From contig NZ_LXYO01000012.1 of the NCBI RefSeq assembly GCF_001650915.1, forward strand, positions 248,001-312,000: 64,000 bases of DNA. Reading direction: 5' to 3'. Positions 56,684 through 62,739 of this stretch are shown here, in pieces. Within the stretch, counting starts at the first letter, position 1; each line of letters starts with the position of its first letter. The notes below the pieces were generated by a model. The model saw only the letters and a list, made by a program, of their open reading frames with translations. It made no database searches and was not told the origin of the DNA. The translations under genes were made by a program, and so were the position numbers. This stretch comes from Marinobacter sp. EhC06 (GTDB taxonomy: Bacteria > Pseudomonadota > Gammaproteobacteria > Pseudomonadales > Oleiphilaceae).

Positions 56684-57129
56684 TCACGCCACGGGCTGAG
56701 CAAGACGTCTAACTGGATCAGAAAGGATGACACCGAAGACTGCAAGTCCGCTGACTGGTACCCGATACCCAAGCGGTTTTCTGTCACCGATGTTGAAGCC
56801 AGAGCGACTTGATTAGCCAGCCCGTGGGCGTGCCTTAATACCATGAGCCAGTGCGCTTACACCGGTCCTGAGCCTGACACTAACTGGAGCCATGCAGCCC
56901 GACGCTTGAATAGCGCCAGTGACCGGTTAACCGATGAATGTCTGGTACCCCTGACCCACCGATGGAACGACCGGTCAGGCTGTGGCCTAAAGCCACGTAA
57001 GAGAGCCCCTATATGTGTTTGCTGTAAGTGCCTGACAGCTCCGCGAGACTGACGAAGCAGGCGTTCTTGCTCATGGGTTTAGGTTGGCCGCTGGCGCGGC
57101 CAAAAAAATGACTATTGCCTGTTGATTCC
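56684..57129 (+). ncRNA. Candidate IS guide RNA (seekRNA/bridge RNA) region
   Basis: 446 bases without an open frame, downstream of the recombinase, where IS1111-group elements encode their guide RNA. It contains stems TGACCGGT/ACCGGTCA (56920-56927/56970-56977) and GTGGC-ctaaa-GCCAC (56982-56996). A 7-mer, ACTTGAT (56807-56813), also occurs at the target edge (55554-55560), and several YTAAC strings resemble attC cores. Exact RNA ends and guide loops are not determined. Confidence 0.5.
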
Positions 57130-57146
57130 GAGAAGGCTCATATGGG

Positions 57147-57644
57147 TTATGTGCTTTCCTTTAGCTCACCTCGCTCTCCGGCGAACCATTTACCCCAGAA
57201 AAGATAGGCATCAACAGAGCTATCGCATACCGCCACTTTTTGGCCATTCTCAGTTGTGTAATACCACTCAGGAAGATCCTCACCCTCTGTGGGTTGATCG
57301 AGCTCAGTGCGCTTCCTAGTAGTGAAACTTGAATCCAGCTTTGCCCGATGCTTTACGTCATTCGAAAAAAGTCTGACAGCATTTAGGGCTGCTCCCTCGA
57401 TCGGATAGTGACGCGAAATCTCGCCGATTAAAACGCCTGCGCTTGGATAATTCAGTTTGTGGGCGACCTTATCTGCCTGGTGATTTAATGTCAGGGAGAG
57501 ATTCACCATCTTGCGAAATACCCTGGTTAGCTTTCCTCTATCGCACACCTCGTCAGACTGAAAATCCCAGTAGAAATCGGTGAAATTAGGATCCACGATT
57601 TCCCTGAAAAAGCCAAGGGTATCGTCCAAATTCAGGTTTCCCAC
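57147..57644 (-). CDS. Cassette-encoded hypothetical protein
   Basis: A 165-residue soluble protein I do not recognise (GNLNLDDTLGFFREIVDP, then SAGVLIGEISRHYPIEGA). Mostly helical in appearance, with no signal peptide. The start is a GTG at 57644 with CAGGAG 5 bases upstream; a longer frame to 57677 would run into attC site 7. The TAA stop sits in the right core of the interrupted attC site 6. Confidence 0.7.
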   Translation of the reverse strand: MGNLNLDDTLGFFREIVDPNFTDFYWDFQSDEVCDRGKLTRVFRKMVNLSLTLNHQADKVAHKLNYPSAGVLIGEISRHYPIEGAALNAVRLFSNDVKHRAKLDSSFTTRKRTELDQPTEGEDLPEWYYTTENGQKVAVCDSSVDAYLFWGKWFAGERGELKEST

Positions 57645-57659
57645 TTGCACTCCTGAAAC

Positions 57660-57743
57660 ACATAACGCCCGCAGCATGCGCGGCTTTGGAATGGAGGCGA
57701 AGCCGCAATGGAAAAGACGTCGCCGTGCCTGCGATGGTTATGC
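57660..57743 (-). other. attC site 7
   Basis: Cores GCATAAC (57737-57743) and GTTATGT (57660-57666). The body carries the GCGGCTTCGCCTCCATT hairpin shared with site 9. Confidence 0.87.
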
Positions 57744-58073
57744 CTTAGGCACAATAAACTTCTCATAACATTCGGAGCAGAGCCAGGTGCGGCCATCAGT
57801 TGTATACCCTACACCTGACTCAGGATTATCCGTCTCGTACAACGACCACCAACATATTTCACAATGGTCGTGACTCCAACCATCCTCTACGAGCCTTGTA
57901 TACTCAGGACGATAACTTTGGCCAACGTACTCTGACGTTTTACCTTTAGATACGAGAGCAGCTCGTGGCAGCCACTTTTGCTTTTTCCACACTTGCTCCC
58001 GCGCCCACTTTATTTGCTCATTAATATCGAAAATTTTCCATTTATCGCCGTGTATGGATACGTACTCTTCCAT
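57738..58073 (-). CDS. Cassette-encoded hypothetical with zinc-ribbon-like C-terminus
   Basis: A 111-residue protein of unknown role. The C-terminal third has paired cysteines (HDHCEICWWSL and TWLCSECYEKF) that could bind one zinc. Tryptophan-rich. The ATG at 58073 has AGGTGAGG just upstream; longer starts fall in attC site 8. Its stop is inside attC site 7. Confidence 0.7.
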   Translation of the reverse strand: MEEYVSIHGDKWKIFDINEQIKWAREQVWKKQKWLPRAALVSKGKTSEYVGQSYRPEYTRLVEDGWSHDHCEICWWSLYETDNPESGVGYTTDGRTWLCSECYEKFIVPKA

Positions 58074-58084
58074 TTCCTCACCTG

Positions 58085-58160
58085 GCATAACGCCGGCGTA
58101 ACGGGCCGGTTTGTGGAGCGGCAGCGGAACAAACCGGTCCCGCTGACGCACTGGTTATGC
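58085..58160 (-). other. attC site 8
   Basis: Cores GCATAAC (58154-58160) and GTTATGC (58085-58091), with the pairing inner arms GACCGGTTTGTTCC and GGAGCGGCAGCGG-type region. Confidence 0.85.
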
Positions 58161-58694
58161 AGCTTGCGTGTACCGAGTAGCTGGCTCACCAACACGCCGA
58201 TGCCACCAAAACTCAATTAAGCCAAGCTCAATTCTGTTTTCCCGATCGCCGAACTCTATTTCTTTGGCTTTTTCAATGATCTCTGAGAGGTCGCCGTCAC
58301 CATAGAATAGATACACTGCTCTTTTGTATTCCGCATATCTTCGAAAGGCCGTTAGTGTCGATAAATCCTTAGAAATTCCTGCTCGAGAACAATTGATGGG
58401 TTTGACTTCGATCAATGTGTGATTGCCACCCATGTTACCGGGTATATGGATCAACAAATCTGGCTTGACCCTATCTAGGTTATTGCCCCTGATAAGGGGA
58501 TGCCCAGATTTATCAACCTCACCGCTTAGCTCGAATTCTGAATCCTCAGGCCATGCCAATCTCATCTGGTGATAAAGCTCATAGCAGTAGACTCTTTCCC
58601 GATAAATCGGAACATCTTGGCCATCAATGGGTAACTGGAAATAGTTCTTACCGATACGCTCCGTAGCAGAAGACAAAAGTCCATCAATATCCAT
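58155..58694 (-). CDS. Cassette-encoded protein with PD-(D/E)xK-like motif
   Basis: A 179-residue soluble protein. RVKPDLLIHIPG followed by NHTLIEVKPINCS gives the PD...ExK spacing of the restriction-endonuclease-like fold. The nearest recognisable feature is thus a nuclease, but no partner methylase is nearby. GGAGACAGAG lies before the start. Its stop is in attC site 8. Confidence 0.65.
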   Translation of the reverse strand: MDIDGLLSSATERIGKNYFQLPIDGQDVPIYRERVYCYELYHQMRLAWPEDSEFELSGEVDKSGHPLIRGNNLDRVKPDLLIHIPGNMGGNHTLIEVKPINCSRAGISKDLSTLTAFRRYAEYKRAVYLFYGDGDLSEIIEKAKEIEFGDRENRIELGLIEFWWHRRVGEPATRYTQAA

Positions 58695-58709
58695 ACTCTC
58701 TGTCTCCTT

Positions 58710-58794
58710 GCATAACGCCGCTCAGCACGCGCGGCTACGAAATGGAGGCGAAGCCGCAATGTAGTAGACGTCGCCGTGACTGTGATTGTTAGGA
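58710..58794 (-). other. attC site 9
   Basis: Cores TCCTAAC (58788-58794) and GTTATGC (58710-58716). The body is closely related to that of site 7, suggesting a shared source. Confidence 0.85.
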
Positions 58795-59604
58795 ACCCCA
58801 CTGCAATCCAGGCAACTTAAAAGAGGACAAATAAGGAACTGCATTAAGCCATCTACCTTCGATATTCGCAGTGGCCCCTTGAATCATCAGAAATAGCAGC
58901 AACAAGTTGCCTTCCGGTGTATCTGAAAATATCCATTTTGACGAAGGATTTTGCTGCCTATGCTCTTGATTTGAGAAGCCTAAAGGGACGTTGTCATAGT
59001 AAAGAAGCCCCTTCCCCAGAACAAAAACGGCATCTAGTGCATCTGCTGGCGTGGCTACTCGCTTTTTATCATCAGTAGGTATAGGAGTTTGAGGTATGCC
59101 AAGTTTCTGGTATTCAGTTGAGATCCATCCATGCACGGTTTTCATACTCGCTGGCCCGTCGTAGGCGACAACATAATTTAGGATAGATGGTGGGATATAC
59201 CCTGAATGAAAGCTGGTTACGACGTTAGATTTCAACTTCTTACTGTTGTAGGCGGCGTTTGCTGCGATGCTAAATTCCTGCTGTGTTAGTGTTGATTTCA
59301 CTTCGATTGTCGCAATAACCGACTCGACAAGAAATCCAGACACCCCACCACCAAAATCAAGTTTTGGATAAGATCTTTTATAGATGACAATATCATATTG
59401 ATTTCTTTTTTGGCCCGGCCGAGAGTTTGCGTCAATTATTTCGCCCGTTCCAATAGCCACATTAGATGGCAAGTGAGCTTCCAAGTATTCCTTTATAAAT
59501 GCCTCTCGGGGAGTCCCTTTATGAAGAGAGTGCCCCGAATTCGCTGGAATATGGCTGATAGCTATAAGCGATTTCTCTATCGCATCCATATGGCTTTTTA
59601 GCAT
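58789..59604 (-). CDS. Cassette-encoded DUF6602-like protein, nuclease-fold motif
   Basis: A 271-residue protein. GTPREAFIKEYLEAHLPSN, then NQYDIVIYKRSYPKL and IATIEVKSTLTQQEF form a D...ExK arrangement typical of PD-(D/E)xK domains and of the DUF6602 group. It is the second nuclease-like cassette in a row. The ATG at 59604 has AGGAG 5 bases upstream. No membrane segment. Confidence 0.7.
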   Translation of the reverse strand: MLKSHMDAIEKSLIAISHIPANSGHSLHKGTPREAFIKEYLEAHLPSNVAIGTGEIIDANSRPGQKRNQYDIVIYKRSYPKLDFGGGVSGFLVESVIATIEVKSTLTQQEFSIAANAAYNSKKLKSNVVTSFHSGYIPPSILNYVVAYDGPASMKTVHGWISTEYQKLGIPQTPIPTDDKKRVATPADALDAVFVLGKGLLYYDNVPLGFSNQEHRQQNPSSKWIFSDTPEGNLLLLFLMIQGATANIEGRWLNAVPYLSSFKLPGLQWGS

Positions 59605-59626
59605 TTAGACTCCTGCCTGGTAATGT

Positions 59627-59697
59627 TCCTAACGCCGTGGTAAGCCGCTGGGACGAAGCGCAGCGTAGTGCCGGTCGGCTTCACCTACTGGTTAACT
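59627..59697 (-). other. attC site 10
   Basis: Cores AGTTAAC (59691-59697) and GTTAGGA (59627-59633). The shortest-bodied of the good sites, with AAGCCGACCGG...CGGCTTACC pairing. Confidence 0.83.
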
Positions 59698-60318
59698 GCG
59701 CTTTAAGTACGCCGGTGCGTCCGGATGCAGCACGAACCCACCATAATTAGTTGAGGCGGGATAATACTCAGAGTTGAATTGCACCTCTCCCGCTACTTCG
59801 TCTCCAGCGATACTCGCAATAAAAGCAAGCATAAGGTCAATTCCAGCTGATACGCCCGCAGACGTCCATATATTGCCGTCCCTGACAAAGCGTTTTTCCA
59901 TCACTTCCACGTTGCCTAAAGCCCTTAGACGACCAAGCGAGGCCCAATGCGTTGTTGCCTTTTTATCGGCCAATAACCCGGCAGCGTGAAGAATAAAGGC
60001 ACCGGTGCATACGGATAGCACGGCCTGGCAATGTCGTGCCTGGCTCTCGACAAACTCCAACAGAACCCGATTTTGAACTTCCTTCCTTGTTCCTTGGCCT
60101 CCTGGAACTAACAGGTAGTCAAGCTTCGGACAGTCTTCGAAAGAAATCTGGGGATTAACAGACAAACCACGAGCGCAACTAATAGCAGTTTGTGATTCAC
60201 CAACGATGAAGCAATTTTCAGGGCCGTCGGCAATTTTGGACCAAATTTTGAGGATCTCCCATGGCCCAACGAAGTCGAGCTCCTCCACGCCATCAAACAC
60301 TAAAATACCAAAATTCAT
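59692..60318 (-). CDS. DJ-1/PfpI-family protein
   Basis: A 208-residue protein of the DJ-1/PfpI fold. The nucleophile elbow Cys is in LSVCTGAFILHAAGLL (about residue 105), preceded by LVPGGQGTR and followed by ATTHWASLGRL. The layout resembles isonitrile hydratase and AraC-associated DJ-1 domains. Substrate unknown. Complete cassette with attC site 10. Confidence 0.87.
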   Translation of the reverse strand: MNFGILVFDGVEELDFVGPWEILKIWSKIADGPENCFIVGESQTAISCARGLSVNPQISFEDCPKLDYLLVPGGQGTRKEVQNRVLLEFVESQARHCQAVLSVCTGAFILHAAGLLADKKATTHWASLGRLRALGNVEVMEKRFVRDGNIWTSAGVSAGIDLMLAFIASIAGDEVAGEVQFNSEYYPASTNYGGFVLHPDAPAYLKRS

Positions 60319-60333
60319 GCCCGCTCCTTGAGC

Positions 60334-60418
60334 AGTTAACGCTTTTGTTTAGCGGCGCCCCGACAGGGGAGTCCGGTGGAGGCCGCAGGCCGGAACAAAC
60401 TACAACTACTGGTTAAGT
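60334..60418 (-). other. attC site 11
   Basis: Cores ACTTAAC (60412-60418) and GTTAACT (60334-60340). The body is similar to site 4 (TTGTTCCGGCCTGCGGCCTCC). Confidence 0.85.
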
Positions 60419-60433
60419 GCGGAATATGATGAA

Positions 60434-60727
60434 TCACTCCCATTTCTCATAGGCTTCACTACAAGAGCCACCTAAAATCATGTTGAGGATGCACTCTGTA
60501 TTTTGATCTTCTTTCGGGGGTTCGGTACCCCCATAAAATTCACATTCGTCCTGATACTGGCGATAGTTATCCTGATTACTCAGGTCATCTGTTGCTCTTT
60601 TTTTAAGGTTTAAACAGTACTCCGAGGCTCCGGAGTACCTATCGCTGCCCGCAAAGGATCCGCGGTCTTGATTTGAAGCGCATCCAACCAGTACGACCCC
60701 GAAAAAAAGAACCAATAGACGTTTCAT
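60434..60727 (-). CDS. Cassette-encoded lipoprotein
   Basis: A 97-residue protein with a lipoprotein signal (LLVLFFGVVLVGCASN, lipobox Cys near residue 16) and a polar Cys-containing mature part (SEYCLNLKKR, DECEFYGG, ECILNM, GGSCSE). The four later Cys may form disulfides. Function unknown. Two ATGs in tandem follow AGGGA; the second has the better spacing. Confidence 0.75.
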   Translation of the reverse strand: MKRLLVLFFGVVLVGCASNQDRGSFAGSDRYSGASEYCLNLKKRATDDLSNQDNYRQYQDECEFYGGTEPPKEDQNTECILNMILGGSCSEAYEKWE

Positions 60728-60740
60728 CATTCCCTGTAAC

Positions 60741-60803
60741 ACCTAACGAAATATGTTCACGTGCCGGAGCGAAGCGCAGGTCGCGTGCAACGTGTTGTTA
60801 AAC
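60741..60803 (-). other. attC site 12 (first in reading order)
   Basis: Cores GTTTAAC (60797-60803) and GTTAGGT (60741-60747). It should end a cassette lying to its right, but no convincing gene is found there, so that cassette may be empty or decayed. Confidence 0.75.
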
Positions 60804-60959
60804 GGAACGTCCAGAAAAAGCATCATATTGCTTCTAACAACAAGCCATTCCATTCCCGGAAGACAAACCTGGATAGGCATCAGGCTAATCGTCAGCGCAG
60901 GCAACCAAGATGAGAAGGCACGGAACAAAGGCGACTACGATCGAGCTTTGATCGGCTTT

Positions 60960-61022
60960 CCCTCAAGAGCCAGAGCAGACGCATCAAGCCGCGACTTATG
61001 CGTCTGCTCTGGCTCTTGAGGG
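60960..61022. repeat. 25-bp perfect inverted repeat
   Basis: Arms 60960-60984 (CCCTCAAGAGCCAGAGCAGA then CGCAT) and 60998-61022 are exact complements around a 13-base spacer. No T-run follows on either strand, so it is not a simple terminator. It sits 157 bases right of attC site 12. Confidence 0.85.
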
Positions 61023-61094
61023 TAGCAAGGAGAGCGCTCAACGGCGATCCGCATTATTTGTTTTCTTGCACTCGATTCCAGACGCAAAATGATA

Positions 61095-61110
61095 CTGTTT
61101 ACTTATACAG
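61095..61110. promoter_or_regulatory. LexA (SOS) box
   Basis: CTGTTTACTTATACAG matches CTGT-N8-ACAG exactly. Integron integrase promoters usually overlap such a box. No SOS-type gene follows within the window, so it looks like a leftover regulator site. Confidence 0.65.
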
Positions 61111-61181
61111 TGCTTTGGCGATAACCTACGGTGAAACGGCAAGAAAACCTTTGCAATCAACCCACCGCTTTAACAGCTAAT

Positions 61182-61454
61182 TATACGAACGCGTTCGTAT
61201 ATCACCCGTTCGTAAAACCCCATTCAAACGCGCTCAAATAACAGCATCTTCTTCAATAGAAACAACCGCTTGAGCACCAACCACCACTGCTACCGCCGGA
61301 GTTATACGCCCTCTTTTGAGCCACCCCTGCTCCCACCGTGGGCGTATAGTTCCACCCTTCCTTTTCCAACTTTCCAACCCTATCAGATAGTTACGTTCAT
61401 TTCTCATCCTGCATTCCGGAGTTTTGCGAACGCGTTCGTATAACTCCGGCATGC
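61182..61454. repeat. Cluster of nested palindromes
   Basis: A perfect 20-bp palindrome TATACGAACGCGTTCGTATA (61182-61201). A 44-base imperfect palindrome (61411-61454) repeats its CGAACGCGTTCGTATA core. A third pair, GGAGTTATACGCCC/GGGCGTATAGTTCC, is at 61298-61311/61340-61353. CCGGAGTTATACG occurs at 61296 and inverted at 61437. These could be operators for the SMR gene or element ends. Confidence 0.7.
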
Positions 61455-61558
61455 ACTACCAGCTTAGTGCAGTTTCCCTTTTCTGCAGTCACCCTGTAAG
61501 AAGGCACTGCCGGCTGGTATCGTCTGCTTCCCAATTCGTGCGGTACTGGAGATTCAAT

Positions 61559-61891
61559 GTGAAAAGTTGGTTATTTCTGGGCATTGCCATTGTTGCGGAA
61601 GTGGTCGCAACCAGCGGCCTGAAAGCCAGTGAAGGATTCACCAAGCTCTGGCCCAGCCTGCTGGTGATTGCCGGCTATGCCGTGGCCTTCTACTTCCTTT
61701 CGATCACACTGAAGGAAATCCCGGTGGGCGTGGCCTATGCCATCTGGGCGGGGATGGGCGTTGTATTGGTTACACTTATCGGCTGGCTGATTTACGGACA
61801 GTCTCTGGATGCCGCCAGTGTGATCGGGATGGCGCTGATTATTTCCGGTGTTGTGGTGATCAATGTATTCTCCAAGTCAGTCGCTCACTAG
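61559..61891 (+). CDS. Small multidrug resistance (SMR) family exporter
   Basis: A 110-residue, four-helix proton-coupled exporter of the EmrE/Qac type. The essential Glu is in [18 protein letters not shown] (about residue 13), with [13 protein letters not shown] in helix 3 and [15 protein letters not shown] in helix 4. The GTG start has GGAG 7 bases upstream; the frame opens earlier but lacks any hydrophobic match. Typical substrates are quaternary cations. It is on the opposite strand to the cassettes and lacks an attC. Confidence 0.9.
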   Translation: MKSWLFLGIAIVAEVVATSGLKASEGFTKLWPSLLVIAGYAVAFYFLSITLKEIPVGVAYAIWAGMGVVLVTLIGWLIYGQSLDAASVIGMALIISGVVVINVFSKSVAH

Positions 61892-61919
61892 TCTGTCGGC
61901 ATAACCGGAGCCCCTTGAG

Positions 61920-62633
61920 ATGCACTTCCCTTTCTGGCTGACCACCGCACTGCTCTTCCCGGTACTGCTGTACCAGGGCAAGCAGGCGCGCCGCACAACG
62001 CCCAGGCTGCCGGAAGCGGGAGGCTCTCCGTCTGGTCAATATGGTGAAGGTACTCCGGCCAGGCGAATCCTGGTGATTGGCGAATCCACGGCGGCCGGTG
62101 TCGGTGTTGAAACCCACGATCAGGGCCTGGCCAGCCAGTTGGCGAAGCAGATTTACGAGCGCACCGGCCAGACCATTGCCTGGCACACCTTCGGGGTTAA
62201 CGGCATTCGGCTCGGGGCGCTGATTGGCGAGCTGAAAACCGCCGAATTGCCAGAGGCGGATGTGGTGCTGTTGAGTATGGGGGTGAACGACACCACGGGG
62301 TTCACTCCCCGTTTTCGTTTCCGCCGGCAGTTGCGGGAATTTCGCCAATTGCTCGCACCTCGGTATTCGGGGCCCATTCTGCTTCTCAGCGTGCCGCCCA
62401 TGCACCTGTTCACGGCGCTGCCTTCGCCGCTTCGGTACGTAATGGGTTGGCGCGCGAAGCAGCTCGACAGGATCTACCAACAACTGGCCAGGAACGCCTC
62501 TGCAGACTTTGCCTACCTCAACTACCCAACCGTGACCGATCCGCATCTTCTCGCCAGCGATGGCTATCACCCCGGCCCAAGAGGCTACGCATTTATTGCT
62601 GATGCCATAGCCTCGCGAATCCGGGCGTCCTGA
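61920..62633 (+). CDS. SGNH/GDSL-family hydrolase
   Basis: A 237-residue esterase-like protein with an N-terminal hydrophobic segment (FWLTTALLFPVLLYQGKQ) that may anchor it. Catalytic blocks: Ser in VIGESTAAGVGVE, Gly in VNGIRLGALIG, Asn in SMGVNDTTGF and Asp-His in DGYHPGPRGY. The family hydrolyses esters and thioesters of many kinds. It starts 28 bases after the SMR gene, so the two may be co-transcribed. Confidence 0.87.
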   Translation: MHFPFWLTTALLFPVLLYQGKQARRTTPRLPEAGGSPSGQYGEGTPARRILVIGESTAAGVGVETHDQGLASQLAKQIYERTGQTIAWHTFGVNGIRLGALIGELKTAELPEADVVLLSMGVNDTTGFTPRFRFRRQLREFRQLLAPRYSGPILLLSVPPMHLFTALPSPLRYVMGWRAKQLDRIYQQLARNASADFAYLNYPTVTDPHLLASDGYHPGPRGYAFIADAIASRIRAS

Positions 62634-62739
62634 GTTCCCTCTGAAACACAATGCTCCGAAAGAATAATGGGTTAAGGAAGCGCTTTACGTTTAGGTTGCT
62701 ACACTCGCACAGAGTCTAAATAAAACAACGAGGTAACAA

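Larger units (their letters stand above)
55560..57143 (+). mobile_element. IS110-family element, IS1111 group, inserted in attC
   Basis: About 1.58 kb. Subterminal inverted repeats TGAGCCTTCTC (55567-55577) and GAGAAGGCTCA (57130-57140) lie 7 and 3 bases from the ends, as in the IS1111 group; the ends are inferred from that rule and uncertain by 1-2 bases. No target duplication is obvious, as expected. It carries one recombinase gene and a long 3' noncoding part. Members of an IS1111 subgroup are known to target attC sites in a fixed position. Confidence 0.85.
51889..60803 (-). mobile_element. Integron cassette array without visible integrase (CALIN)
   Basis: Twelve attC-like sites alternate with mostly single genes, all read on the minus strand. 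At nearly every site the gene's stop codon lies inside the first core (GCATAAC, GCTAAAC or similar) and the next gene starts just past the second core (GTTRRRY type). That is the defining geometry of integron cassettes. Most genes are of unknown function, and several are lower in GC than the flanks. No tyrosine recombinase gene is present at either edge of the array within the window. One IS interrupts the array. Confidence 0.88.
60804..61558. other. Gene-poor stretch between array and SMR gene
   Basis: No gene I can support in 755 bases. It holds a 25-bp perfect hairpin (60960-61022), a LexA box (61095) and palindromes (61182-61454). A minus-strand frame at 61234-61452 (ending VVSIEEDAVI) starts inside a palindrome and is not recognised. 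By position this is where attI and the integrase gene would be expected. Confidence 0.6.

Noticed and set aside
60743..60928. Minus-strand 61-codon frame running through attC site 12
   Set aside because: It reads across the whole attC instead of stopping in its core, has no ribosome site and matches nothing known.
61234..61452. Minus-strand 72-codon frame ending VVSIEEDAVI
   Set aside because: It begins inside a palindrome, has no clear ribosome site and is not recognised; left as part of the gene-poor stretch.
61111..61558. Possible integron integrase on the plus strand beside the LexA box
   Set aside because: All frames are broken by stops and none shows the tyrosine recombinase RHRY residues.
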